Source: Pseudomonas sp. MYb327 (lineage in GTDB: Bacteria; Pseudomonadota; Gammaproteobacteria; Pseudomonadales; Pseudomonadaceae). Taken from it: a DNA stretch of 64,000 nt. The DNA lies in assembly GCF_040438925.1 (NCBI RefSeq), contig NZ_CP159258.1:5045001-5109000 (forward strand), read 5' to 3'. The translations under genes and the position numbers were made by a program. This document shows, piece by piece, positions 19,424-27,541 of this stretch. The notes beneath the pieces are model-generated. The model was not told where the DNA came from. It saw only the letters and a list, made by a program, of their open reading frames with translations, and searched no databases. How positions within the stretch are numbered: the first letter of the stretch is position 1; every line of letters starts with the position of its first letter.

Positions 19424-20500
19424 GTGATCAGGCCGCGTCCAAGCCTTGGGTTACTTGATCGCGTTTTGCGCGTTTTGTTTCCGGGTGTGTTGTTTTTGTT
19501 GCTCAACGGTTGCTCCAGCGTCAGCTATTACAGCCAACTGGCCAGTGGTCAGCTGCAATTGCTGCGAGCTCGAGAGCCGGTGTCCAGCGTTGTTGCCGAC
19601 CCACAGCGCGATGTAAAATTGCGAGCCCATCTGGCTCAATCGCAAAAAGCCCGGACATTCGCCAGCCAACACCTGCACCTGCCGGACAATCAAAGCTACC
19701 GCTTGTACGCCGACATTGGCCGCCCTTTCGTCGTGTGGAACGTGTTTGTCACGCCGGAATTTTCCCTGAAGCCACAGAACCACTGTTTTCCCATCGCCGG
19801 TTGCGTGGCCTATCGCGGTTATTACAGCCAGAGCGCGGCCCGTGGAGAGGCGGCGCTGCAACGCCTGAAAGGCATGGACGTGTCGATCGGCGGAGTCGAG
19901 GCGTATTCGACGCTGGGCTGGTTCAATGACCCGATCATGAATTCGATGATGGGCTGGGGCGATGAGCGGCTGGCCACGCTGATCTTTCACGAACTCGCGC
20001 ATCAACGTGTTTATGTGAAGGACGACACTGAGTTCAACGAATCATTTGCCACCTTCGTCGAACAGGAAGGCACCCGTCAGTGGTGTGCATTCCGTAATCT
20101 TCCTCCGGATAACGGTGCTGAGGCGCAGCGACGGGATCAATTCATTCAGTTGGTGCTCAATACCCGCACACGACTTGAAAAGCTTTACGCCCTGCCACTG
20201 CCGCCCGAGCAAATGCGTCAACGCAAAGCCGCCGAATTCGAGCGCTTGCGGGTTGAATACCGAGAGCTGCGCGACAGCCAATGGGCTGGGGATAAACGTT
20301 ATGACAACTGGATAAACGCCACGATGAACAATGCACGATTGTTGCCGTTTGGGCTGTACGACCAGTGGGTGCCGGCGTTTGCGGCGCTATTCAAGCAAGA
20401 GGGGGGGGATTGGGTGAGGTTTTATGCAAAAGTCGAGAAGCTAGGTGCGTTGACCATCGATCAGCGGAAGACGGCGCTACGTAAACTGGTGGAGAAATAA
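19424..20500 (+). CDS. Lipoprotein aminopeptidase (PF10023-type)
   Basis: 358 residues. Hydrophobic leader with lipobox LFPGVLFLLLNGCSSVSYYS, so probably an outer membrane lipoprotein. It carries the zinc protease motif HELAHQ within ATLIFHELAHQRVYVKDDTE, followed by FNESFATFVEQEGTRQW, which supplies the third ligand glutamate. This matches the putative aminopeptidase family PF10023. The start is GTG 19424 with AGGA about 10 nt upstream. Substrate unknown. It is followed by a REP pair. Confidence 0.86.
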   Translation: MIRPRPSLGLLDRVLRVLFPGVLFLLLNGCSSVSYYSQLASGQLQLLRAREPVSSVVADPQRDVKLRAHLAQSQKARTFASQHLHLPDNQSYRLYADIGRPFVVWNVFVTPEFSLKPQNHCFPIAGCVAYRGYYSQSAARGEAALQRLKGMDVSIGGVEAYSTLGWFNDPIMNSMMGWGDERLATLIFHELAHQRVYVKDDTEFNESFATFVEQEGTRQWCAFRNLPPDNGAEAQRRDQFIQLVLNTRTRLEKLYALPLPPEQMRQRKAAEFERLRVEYRELRDSQWAGDKRYDNWINATMNNARLLPFGLYDQWVPAFAALFKQEGGDWVRFYAKVEKLGALTIDQRKTALRKLVEK

Positions 20501-20506
20501 GTCTGT

Positions 20507-20620
20507 GGCGAGGGAGCTTGCTCCCGCTGGGCCGCGAAGCGGCCCCAGACTATTTTCCAGATAGACATCGTCGATGATTGGCGGCTGCTACGCAGCCGAA
20601 CGGGAGCAAGCTCCCTCGCC
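20507..20620. repeat. REP pair (inverted) after the aminopeptidase gene
   Basis: A 20-bp arm GGCGAGGGAGCTTGCTCCCG (20507-20526) is repeated exactly as its reverse complement at 20601-20620, about 74 nt away. Each arm also contains the self-complementary GGGAGCTTGCTCCC. Between them lie two GC-rich hairpins. This is a BIME-like doublet, in the gap between two convergent genes. Confidence 0.85.
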
Positions 20621-20623
20621 AAA

Positions 20624-21274
20624 TCAACCCTGCAAAAACGCCTGATGCAGCTCTTCCAGCGTTTCGAAATGATAGGCCGGAGCTTCAGCGCTCAACTCTT
20701 CCCGACTGCCAAAACCGTACCCCACCGCCGCCGCATCCAGCCCGTTGCTGCGTGCACCGATCAAATCGTGTTTGCGATCGCCAATCATCAGGGTATGGGC
20801 CGGGTCCAGGCCTTCTTCGGCGATCAAGTGCGCGATCAGCTCGACTTTATTGGTTCGGGTGCCGTCGAGTTCGCTGCCGTAAATCACTTTGAAGTGTTTG
20901 GCGAAATCGAAATGCCGGGCGATCTCACGGGCGAATACCCAAGGTTTGGAGGTCGCGATGAACAGCTGCCGTCCTTGTCCGCCAAGGGTTTCCAATAGCG
21001 GTGTAACACCGTCGAACACGCGGTTTTCATACAGCCCGGTGACTTTGAAGCGTTCGCGATAGAAATTCACCGCGTCCCAGGCCTTCGGCTCGTCGAAGTC
21101 ATAGAACTGCATGAACGCCTGCAACAATGGCGGACCGATGAAGTGTTCGAGCTTGGTCAGGTCGGGTTCATCGATACCCAGTTTACTCAAAGCAAACTGA
21201 ATCGAGCGTGTGATGCCTTCGCGTGGGTCGGTCAGGGTGCCATCGAGGTCGAACAAAACGGTTTGGTAATGCAT
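20624..21274 (-). CDS. HAD-family phosphatase (Gph-like)
   Basis: 216-residue HAD hydrolase. Motif I is VLFDLDGTLTDPREG, motif II FIATSKPWVFARE, motif IV MIGDRKHDLIGARSNGLDAA. A helical cap follows motif I (FIGPPLLQAFMQFYDFDEP). It resembles phosphoglycolate phosphatase or 5'-nucleotidase-type subgroups; substrate unknown. The start MHYQTVLFD at 21274 has AGGAA upstream and puts motif I near residue 9, as usual; the longer frame from 21301 is rejected. It follows the gamma carbonic anhydrase gene by 28 nt and is probably co-transcribed. Confidence 0.87.
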   Translation of the reverse strand: MHYQTVLFDLDGTLTDPREGITRSIQFALSKLGIDEPDLTKLEHFIGPPLLQAFMQFYDFDEPKAWDAVNFYRERFKVTGLYENRVFDGVTPLLETLGGQGRQLFIATSKPWVFAREIARHFDFAKHFKVIYGSELDGTRTNKVELIAHLIAEEGLDPAHTLMIGDRKHDLIGARSNGLDAAAVGYGFGSREELSAEAPAYHFETLEELHQAFLQG

Positions 21275-21302
21275 GAAAATTCCTGAGCAGTAGCGGGACA
21301 CT

Positions 21303-21848
21303 TCAGATCTGGTCGTAGCCTTCGGCCAGATGCAGATCCTTGAGCTTCACGTAGTTCGCCGCGCTGTAGGTGAAAAAGGCTTGCTCCTTGTCCGACAGCG
21401 GCCGAATCTGCTTCACCGGACTACCGACATAAAGGAAACCGCTTTCCAGGCGTTTGCCGGGCGGCACCAGACTACCGGCACCGATAATTACGTCATCCGC
21501 AACCACGGCGCCATCCATGACGATGCTGCCCATGCCGATCAGCACCCGGCTACCCACGGTGCAACCATGCAACATGACTTTGTGCGCGATGGTCACGTCA
21601 TCGCCGATCAGCAACGGGAAACCGTCAGGGTTGAACGGCCCGGCGTGGGTGATGTGCAACACGCAGCCATCCTGCACGCTGGTGCGCGCACCGATGCGGA
21701 TACGGTGCATGTCGCCGCGAATCACCGTCAGTGGCCACACTGAGCTGTCTTCGCCGACCTCGACATCACCGATCACCACCGCCGAACGGTCGACAAAAAC
21801 GCCTTTGCCGAGCAAGGGTGTGTGGTTCTGATACTTGCGAAGGTTCAC
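21303..21848 (-). CDS. Gamma carbonic anhydrase-like hexapeptide protein
   Basis: 181 residues forming a left-handed beta helix of hexapeptide repeats. The family metal-binding histidines are in RTSVQDGCVLHITHAGP and VTIAHKVMLHGCTVG. The leader is VFVDRSAVVIGDVEVGEDSS. It belongs to the YrdA/PaaY/CaiE gamma-CA-like group, with or without true carbonic anhydrase activity. The start is GTG 21848, preceded by AGAGAGAAA; upstream extension would enter the divergent prlC promoter. With the HAD gene it forms a two-gene unit. Confidence 0.88.
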   Translation of the reverse strand: MNLRKYQNHTPLLGKGVFVDRSAVVIGDVEVGEDSSVWPLTVIRGDMHRIRIGARTSVQDGCVLHITHAGPFNPDGFPLLIGDDVTIAHKVMLHGCTVGSRVLIGMGSIVMDGAVVADDVIIGAGSLVPPGKRLESGFLYVGSPVKQIRPLSDKEQAFFTYSAANYVKLKDLHLAEGYDQI

Positions 21849-21937
21849 GATAGGGTTTCTCTCTGTTGCTGATAGCTGCGGTGAACGTCGATTGTAATTA
21901 AGATGGCCGCATGTTTCTTCCAGCCAAGGTGCCAACC

Positions 21938-23989
21938 GTGAGCGTGAACAACCCTCTTTTGCAGTCCTACGACCTGCCGCCGTTCTCCGCGATCCGTGCC
22001 GAGCATGTGCAACCGGCCATTGAACAGATCCTGGCTGACAACCGCGCCGCCATTATCGAGATCCTCAAGACCCAAGGCAAACAGCCAACGTGGGCCGGTC
22101 TGGTACTGGCGATGGACGAACTCAACGACCGCCTGGGCGCCGCGTGGAGCCCGGTCAGCCATCTGAACGCCGTGTGCAACAGCGCCGAATTGCGCGAAGC
22201 CTACGAGTCTTGCCTGCCAGCACTGAGCGCCTATTCCACCGAACTCGGCCAGAATCGGGAACTCTTCCAAGCCTTCGAAGCCCTGGCGAACAGTCCGGAA
22301 GCTGCCGGATTCGATGTAGCGCAGAAAACTATCCTGGAACACTCCCTGCGGGACTTCCGTCTGTCGGGTATTGACCTGCCGGAAGCCGAGCAAAAGCGCT
22401 ACGCCGAAGTGCAGAGCAAATTGTCCGAACTGGGCAGCCGCTTCTCCAATCAATTGCTCGACGCGACTCAAGCCTGGACCAAGCACATTACCGATGAAGC
22501 GGTCCTCGCCGGCCTGACTGACTCGGCCAAGGCGCAAATGGCTGCCGCTGCCCAGGCTAAAGATCTGGAAGGCTGGTTGATCACCCTGGAATTCCCGAGC
22601 TACTTCGCGGTGATGACTTACGCCCACGACCGTGCGCTGCGCGAAGAAGTCTACGCCGCCTACTGCACCCGTGCGTCGGACCAGGGCCCGAATGCCGGTC
22701 AGAACGATAACGGCCCGGTCATGGAAGAAATCCTCGACCTGCGTCAAGAGCTGGCGAAACTGCTGGGCTTCACCAGTTTCTCGGAGCTGAGCCTGGCCAC
22801 CAAAATGGCCGAATCCAGCGATCAGGTGCTGAGTTTCCTGCGCGATCTGGCCAAACGCAGCAAGCCGTTTGCAGCCCAGGATCTGGAACAGCTCAAGGCT
22901 TACGCCGCCGAGCAAGGCTGCCCGGACCTGCAAAGCTGGGACAGCGGTTTCTATGGCGAAAAACTTCGCGAGCAACGTTACAGCGTTGCCCAGGAAGCCC
23001 TGCGTGCCTACTTCCCTATCGATAAAGTGCTGAGTGGTCTGTTCGCCATCGTGCAACGCCTGTACGGCATCGAGATTGCTGAGCAAAAAGGCTTCGACAC
23101 CTGGCACCCGGATGTCCGCCTGTTCGAAATCAAGGAAAATGGTCAGCACGTCGGACGCTTCTTCTTCGACCTCTACGCCCGCGCCAACAAGCGTGGCGGT
23201 GCCTGGATGGACGGCGCCCGCGACCGTCGTCGCACCGCCGAAGGCGTACTGCAAAACCCGGTGGCCAACCTGGTCTGCAATTTCACCCCGGCTGACAGCG
23301 GCAAGCCTGCGCTGCTGACACACGATGAAGTGACCACCCTGTTCCACGAGTTCGGCCATGGCCTGCATCATTTGCTGACCCGCGTCGAACACGCCGGGGT
23401 TTCAGGCATCAACGGCGTGGCTTGGGATGCGGTCGAGTTGCCAAGCCAGTTCATGGAAAACTGGTGCTGGGAGCCGGAAGGCCTGGCGCTGATTTCCGGT
23501 CATTACGAAACCGGCGAACCACTGCCGCAGGACCTGTTGGGCAAAATGCTCGCGGCGAAAAACTTCCAGTCCGGCCTGATGATGGTCCGCCAACTGGAGT
23601 TCTCGCTGTTCGACTTCGAGCTGCACGCCACCCACGGCGACGGTCGCAGTGTGCTGCAAGTGCTTGAAGGCGTGCGTGACGAGGTTTCGGTCATGCGTCC
23701 GCCGGCCTACAACCGTTTCCCCAACAGCTTCGCCCACATCTTCGCCGGTGGTTATGCGGCGGGTTACTACAGCTACAAATGGGCTGAAGTGCTGTCGGCT
23801 GACGCCTTTTCGAAGTTCGAAGAGGAAGGCGTGCTCAACGCCGACACCGGTCGTGCGTTCCGCGAAGCGATCCTGGCACGCGGCGGTTCCCAGGAGCCGA
23901 TGGTGCTGTTCGTCGACTTCCGTGGCCGTGAGCCATCGATTGACGCACTCTTGCGCCACAGCGGCCTGAGTGAGGACGAAGCAGCATGA
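21938..23989 (+). CDS. prlC: Oligopeptidase A (M3 metalloprotease)
   Basis: 683 residues; E. coli OpdA is 680. The M3-family zinc motif FHEFGHGLHH has H470, E471 and H474 as metal and catalytic residues, and the third ligand glutamate lies about 25 residues later. It degrades signal peptides and other short peptides in the cytosol. I chose GTG 21938 (MSVNNPLLQSYDLPPFSAIR) over ATG 21911 because it fits the family N terminus and has AAGG upstream. Its stop overlaps the YheV gene by 4 nt. Confidence 0.93.
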   Translation: MSVNNPLLQSYDLPPFSAIRAEHVQPAIEQILADNRAAIIEILKTQGKQPTWAGLVLAMDELNDRLGAAWSPVSHLNAVCNSAELREAYESCLPALSAYSTELGQNRELFQAFEALANSPEAAGFDVAQKTILEHSLRDFRLSGIDLPEAEQKRYAEVQSKLSELGSRFSNQLLDATQAWTKHITDEAVLAGLTDSAKAQMAAAAQAKDLEGWLITLEFPSYFAVMTYAHDRALREEVYAAYCTRASDQGPNAGQNDNGPVMEEILDLRQELAKLLGFTSFSELSLATKMAESSDQVLSFLRDLAKRSKPFAAQDLEQLKAYAAEQGCPDLQSWDSGFYGEKLREQRYSVAQEALRAYFPIDKVLSGLFAIVQRLYGIEIAEQKGFDTWHPDVRLFEIKENGQHVGRFFFDLYARANKRGGAWMDGARDRRRTAEGVLQNPVANLVCNFTPADSGKPALLTHDEVTTLFHEFGHGLHHLLTRVEHAGVSGINGVAWDAVELPSQFMENWCWEPEGLALISGHYETGEPLPQDLLGKMLAAKNFQSGLMMVRQLEFSLFDFELHATHGDGRSVLQVLEGVRDEVSVMRPPAYNRFPNSFAHIFAGGYAAGYYSYKWAEVLSADAFSKFEEEGVLNADTGRAFREAILARGGSQEPMVLFVDFRGREPSIDALLRHSGLSEDEAA

Positions 23990-24273
23990 GCGAGGGTCCT
24001 GTGATTACCAAACGACGCTTTATCGCCGGTGCTGTTTGCCCGGCGTGCAGCGAGCCGGACAAGTTGATGATGTGGAGCGAAGACGACGTGCCGCATCGCG
24101 AGTGCGTGGCTTGCGGTTATTCCGACACGCTGAATGAACAAGGTCTGTCTGTGCCCAAGGAATTGGGCACCCGAGTCAACACCGCCGCGCTGAAGGTGCC
24201 AGACGCCAAGGTTCAAGCTGTGCAGTTTTTCCCGAACCCTAAGCTGAAGAAAAAGCCTGACGAGCAACACTGA
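23986..24273 (+). CDS. yheV: YheV-family zinc-ribbon protein
   Basis: 95 residues with a four-cysteine zinc ribbon: VCPACSEPDKLMMW and ECVACGYSD. It starts at the ATGA overlapping the prlC stop. The prlC-yheV pairing is widespread in gammaproteobacteria, but the function is unknown. A basic C terminus (KLKKKPDEQH) suggests nucleic acid or ribosome contact, which is only inference. Confidence 0.9.
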   Translation: MSEGPVITKRRFIAGAVCPACSEPDKLMMWSEDDVPHRECVACGYSDTLNEQGLSVPKELGTRVNTAALKVPDAKVQAVQFFPNPKLKKKPDEQH

Positions 24274-24284
24274 GTAGCGAAATT

Positions 24285-24315
24285 TGCCTTCCACTGCGCA
24301 ATGCAGTGGAAGGCA
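24285..24315. terminator. Bidirectional hairpin between yheV and the tyrosine phosphatase gene
   Basis: TGCCTTCCACTGC (24285-24297) and GCAGTGGAAGGCA (24303-24315) form a 13-bp perfect stem with a 5-nt loop. There is no long T-tract on the plus side and an A/T-rich flank on the other. It lies between convergent genes. Confidence 0.75.
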
Positions 24316-24318
24316 TTG

Positions 24319-24963
24319 CTACTGGACATTCGCCGAGTTGAACCAATTTTTCATCGAACAGGCCGCGAACGGGCTTGTGCTGCAATCTCCATTGGCCAGC
24401 GCAGTGCGCAGCTTGTCGACATCAGCCTGCATCATGTAACGAACACCATCCCTGAAATGCGTGCTGTCCCCAAAGCCACCCTGGGTCATTTCACTCAGCG
24501 CATCTTCCTTGCTCCAGCCCTGCACGATCACCCGGTACATCGCCGCGATAAGACCGGTTCGGTCGGACCCGTGTTTGCAATGCATCAGAACCGGGCCATT
24601 GGCTTCGGCGGATTGAATGGTGCGCAGGGCTTTGAGTATGTCGGCGTCATCCACATGATTAGTACGATACGGCAGTTGAACCAAGGCAATTCCAGGTGTG
24701 GACAACCAACTCGAATCCGACTCCGGAAGAAAACTGATCACCGTTCCGACCTTGAGTTTTTCCAGTAGCGAAACCGCTCCACTGTCCGGCAGTGCACTGC
24801 GATAAAGCGTCGGCGACATTTGAAACAGGTTGTATTGCACCTCGATCGGTTGCGCCCACTCTGCCGGGCGGGGCGACGCAGTGTCGTCGGCGAGAACGGA
24901 TGTCAGGGTGAAAATCGCGACCAGCGACAGGCACATCGCAGGGATAAAGCGCGGTAAGGACAT
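24319..24963 (-). CDS. Periplasmic dual-specificity/tyrosine phosphatase, TpbA-like
   Basis: 214 residues with a signal peptide (PAMCLSLVAIFTLTSVLAD) and the CX5R phosphatase signature HCKHGSDRTGLIA (C129, R135). The acid loop could include D105 or D106. The signature and size match TpbA of P. aeruginosa, a periplasmic phosphatase that restrains a membrane diguanylate cyclase there. In that species tpbA is next to the cyclase gene; here it is between yheV and the AT-rich small-gene island, with no cyclase beside it. So family is clear, but the partner is not. The Shine-Dalgarno sequence is weak. Confidence 0.85.
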   Translation of the reverse strand: MSLPRFIPAMCLSLVAIFTLTSVLADDTASPRPAEWAQPIEVQYNLFQMSPTLYRSALPDSGAVSLLEKLKVGTVISFLPESDSSWLSTPGIALVQLPYRTNHVDDADILKALRTIQSAEANGPVLMHCKHGSDRTGLIAAMYRVIVQGWSKEDALSEMTQGGFGDSTHFRDGVRYMMQADVDKLRTALANGDCSTSPFAACSMKNWFNSANVQ

Positions 24964-25124
24964 ACTCGGTTGGCCGTTGAGGAATAGGTTGGATGTTGGC
25001 GTTCAGCTTCAACCCCGAGCGGTCAAAGGTCTGTCAGGCAGGCGTGAATGAAATGTGAAACGCTGCTGCCGGGACCACATGACAGAATCAACAGGGCACC
25101 CGGCAGACTTCAGGCGACGCAGGC

Positions 25125-25433
25125 TTACAATTTCAGCTTGAAGAACGCTTTAGCAAGGTCTTCCAGACCAGGCGATTCTTCGGAATTGTAGGCGTTGGAG
25201 AGAATTTTCCTGACTGAAAAACTAGCCCCCTCATCGAAAGACTCGGCATTGAATGACGAGTCGATTTCCGGCTCCTGACTATCCTCCAGATCCAGTACTT
25301 CAATTCGAACGACGTGTCTCAACGGCGCGACAGGTTTAATTGGTTTCTCAGGATCAAAAACCTCGACGAGCTCGACGCAACCTAGCGAAAGAAAAGCTGC
25401 AAATTCCGGGCGTATTATTGACTGACGGTAAAA
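25125..25433 (-). pseudogene. Third member of the small-paralogue island, no normal start codon
   Basis: An open frame of about 102 codons runs on directly, in the same frame, after the stop codon of the next upstream gene (TAA, 25434-25436). It contains no ATG or GTG start; TTG 25322 is possible but has no ribosome binding site. The C-terminal part (EIDSSFNAESFDEGASFSVR, then LEDLAKAFFKLKL) resembles that of the 25759 gene (DSSIYIASSYDGGKSFSISK, then MLALAKAYASIV), so it is a relative. It may be a truncated copy, be translated by read-through or coupling from the upstream gene, or start at a non-standard codon. Function unknown. Confidence 0.5.
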
Positions 25434-25712
25434 TTAAAGCCCAACTTCAGTGATCGCATTGATATCTTTTTCATCAATGCTTCCGTCCGGAATAACATTT
25501 ATGTCCGACCATGGATCGAAATCGAGCCTGTACTCTTCGGCACCACCGACCTTTATGTGCAAGACCATGACTGTAACTTTGTCAAAGCGATCTGACCATT
25601 TCAGATTATCCGCCTCTTCAGTTTGCGCCCTTACCAATTTAATAATTATTTTATTACTTTCATTGGTTTTTACTCGCTGAAGGTAAACGCCTTTTGTATG
25701 GGGCTCCCACAT
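25434..25712 (-). CDS. Small acidic protein of unknown function (island gene 2)
   Basis: 92 residues, no signal peptide or membrane segment. Begins MWEPHTKGVYLQRVKTNESN and ends with an acidic loop, DINVIPDGSIDEKDI, that resembles an EF-hand or dockerin calcium loop with an insertion. GVYLQRV matches GIFLQKL in the neighbouring 25759 gene, supporting common ancestry. AGGT precedes the ATG. Codon use is visibly more AT-rich than in flanking genes, suggesting later acquisition. I do not recognise the family. Confidence 0.65.
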   Translation of the reverse strand: MWEPHTKGVYLQRVKTNESNKIIIKLVRAQTEEADNLKWSDRFDKVTVMVLHIKVGGAEEYRLDFDPWSDINVIPDGSIDEKDINAITEVGL

Positions 25713-25758
25713 GATTTTACCTGTCTACCATCCCTTTTGCGTTTATTCGGAAAGGCCA

Positions 25759-26043
25759 TTATGGATTGACGATACTCGCATAGGCCTTGGCCAGCGCCAG
25801 CATCCTGGCCTTGTCTTCATTATCGATATCGCCATCATCATCTACATCCTTCGCCTTGCTAATACTGAAAGACTTACCACCATCGTAAGACGACGCAATG
25901 TAGATACTGGAGTCCAACAACTTGTCACCATCCTCACCTGGTTCTTTCAGAGCGAATTGCATCGAAACCAATACTTCATTTGGATCAACGATGGTAGGAC
26001 CAAGCTTTTGAAGAAAGATGCCACGACGATTAAAATACGACAT
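25759..26043 (-). CDS. Small protein with EF-hand-like loop (island gene 1)
   Basis: 94 residues, no signal peptide. The N terminus MSYFNRRGIFLQKLGPTIVD is followed by SIYIASSYDGGKSFSISK and then DVDDDGDIDNEDKARMLALA. In the latter, aspartates at EF-hand positions 1, 3, 5, 9 and 12 (DxDxDGxIDxxD) are all present, so calcium binding is plausible. AAAAGGA lies 8 nt before the ATG, a good ribosome binding site. It heads a probable three-gene transcript on the minus strand. I do not recognise the family. Confidence 0.7.
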   Translation of the reverse strand: MSYFNRRGIFLQKLGPTIVDPNEVLVSMQFALKEPGEDGDKLLDSSIYIASSYDGGKSFSISKAKDVDDDGDIDNEDKARMLALAKAYASIVNP

Positions 26044-26109
26044 TGTAAAATCCTTTTAATTAAACTTATATTTAGGTTTGCTGCGAGAAAAGAATACCGG
26101 CATTTTCAA

Positions 26110-26131
26110 CATATAAACCAGTTCTTATATG
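26110..26131. promoter_or_regulatory. AT-rich inverted repeat between the small-gene island and the radical SAM gene
   Basis: CATATAA (26110-26116) and TTATATG (26125-26131) form an inverted repeat with an 8-nt gap. It lies in the shared upstream region of the divergent island genes and radical SAM gene, and could be an operator or overlap a promoter. Confidence 0.35.
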
Positions 26132-26208
26132 TTTCTCTTAATTGCCTCGCCAATATATAAAGTAAAAAGGTGCCGAACGGCAGTAGCACGTCGACGGATC
26201 TCACGATA

Positions 26209-26224
26209 CTGTATGTGCATACAG
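26209..26224 (+). promoter_or_regulatory. LexA (SOS) box
   Basis: CTGTATGTGCATACAG is a full 16-bp LexA box (CTG-N10-CAG with TAT/ATA inner arms). It lies 15 nt before the radical SAM start and would overlap the transcription start or ribosome binding region, so bound LexA should repress this gene. Confidence 0.87.
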
Positions 26225-26239
26225 CATCAGGATTATCCC

Positions 26240-27298
26240 ATGCAGACGACTTTGCCCCCTCGCGGTCGCGGCACCGCGACCAACCCGCACAACCGCTTCG
26301 CCCCCAATCATTCGGTGGCCGAGGACGACGGCTGGTATCAGGAAGTGCCGATGACCCAAGGCACCGAGGTGCGCATCGAGACGGCGAAAACCATCATCAC
26401 CCGTAACAACTCGCCGGACCTTCCCTTTGACCGCTCGATCAATCCCTATCGCGGTTGCGAGCATGGGTGCATTTATTGTTATGCACGACCCAGCCATGCT
26501 TATTGGGACATGTCGCCGGGGCTGGATTTCGAAACCCGATTGATCGCCAAGACCAACGCGACGGATGTGCTGGAACAACAGCTGTCCAAACGCGGTTATC
26601 AATGCGCGCCAATCAACCTCGGTTCCAACACCGATCCTTATCAGCCGATCGAACGCGAATACAAAATCATCCGACAAACCCTCGAAGTACTGCTGCGATA
26701 CCGCCATCCCGTGACCATCGTCACCAAAGGCTCGCTGATCCTTCGCGATCTGGACTTGCTGACCGAACTGGCACAGCAAAATCTGGTGGCGGTGATGATC
26801 AGCCTGACCACCCTGGACGACGAACTCAAACGCACCCTCGAGCCTCGCGCCGCAGCGCCCAAGGCACGACTGCGAGCGATCCGGGTAATGCGCGAGTCAG
26901 GGATACCGGTGGGGGTGCTGTGTTCTCCGATGATTCCAATGATCAACGACAGCGAACTCGAAAGCCTGCTCACCGAGGCCCATGCAGCCGGGGCGCAGAG
27001 CGCTGCCTACATGATGCTGCGCTTACCGCTGGAAGTGGCACCGTTGTTCGAGGAATGGCTGGCTGCCCACTATCCGCAACGTGCCGCTCATGTCCTGAGC
27101 CTGATTCGCCAGAGCCGTGGTGGTGAGCTCTACGACAGTCGCTTTGGCGCCCGGATGCGCGGCGAAGGGCCTTTTGCAGACCTGTTGGCGCAGCGCTTTG
27201 CCAAAACCATCAAGCGGCTGGGGCTCAACCATCGGGAAGGTTTCAACCTGGACTGCGAAGCCTTCTGTCCGCCGGGTCGCCAAATGTCGTTGATTTGA
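26240..27298 (+). CDS. PA0069-family radical SAM protein (Rv2578c/SplB-like)
   Basis: 352 residues. The 4Fe-4S cluster motif is CEHGCIYC within NPYRGCEHGCIYCYARPSHA, followed by a TIM-barrel core (INLGSNTDPYQPIEREYKII, VTIVTKGSLILRDLD). A C-terminal extension has further cysteines (FNLDCEAFCPPGRQ). Related to the SplB-like branch, so a DNA-repair or nucleic-acid role is plausible, and the LexA box just upstream agrees. I recall the P. aeruginosa orthologue being listed in the LexA regulon. ATG 26240 is preceded by AGGA. Substrate unknown. Confidence 0.9.
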   Translation: MQTTLPPRGRGTATNPHNRFAPNHSVAEDDGWYQEVPMTQGTEVRIETAKTIITRNNSPDLPFDRSINPYRGCEHGCIYCYARPSHAYWDMSPGLDFETRLIAKTNATDVLEQQLSKRGYQCAPINLGSNTDPYQPIEREYKIIRQTLEVLLRYRHPVTIVTKGSLILRDLDLLTELAQQNLVAVMISLTTLDDELKRTLEPRAAAPKARLRAIRVMRESGIPVGVLCSPMIPMINDSELESLLTEAHAAGAQSAAYMMLRLPLEVAPLFEEWLAAHYPQRAAHVLSLIRQSRGGELYDSRFGARMRGEGPFADLLAQRFAKTIKRLGLNHREGFNLDCEAFCPPGRQMSLI

Positions 27299-27541
27299 GG
27301 ACAATTGGCCTATGGTTGAGTATTGGGCAACGCGCCCAAGACTTAAGCTGGTCACGTTTTTTGTGACCTGGAACACACGTTCTAGAGCGATTGATTCAGT
27401 TTGAATTAAGATTCGGCCGCTACCTTGTTCATCGAGTGACTGACGGGTCGAGACCATTGACCTGGATGTTTTTTAACCAGCCACTGGCTTCACACCGGAC
27501 AAACGGGAAAATTCCCCTGACTCCGCCAAAGAGGATGAATC

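Noticed and set aside
21845..23392. 515-codon minus-strand frame across prlC
   Set aside because: Antisense shadow of the oligopeptidase gene; no recognisable motif or ribosome binding site.
27323..27339. Small hairpin TTGGGC/GCCCAA after the radical SAM gene
   Set aside because: Only a 6-bp stem and no T-tract; not called a terminator.
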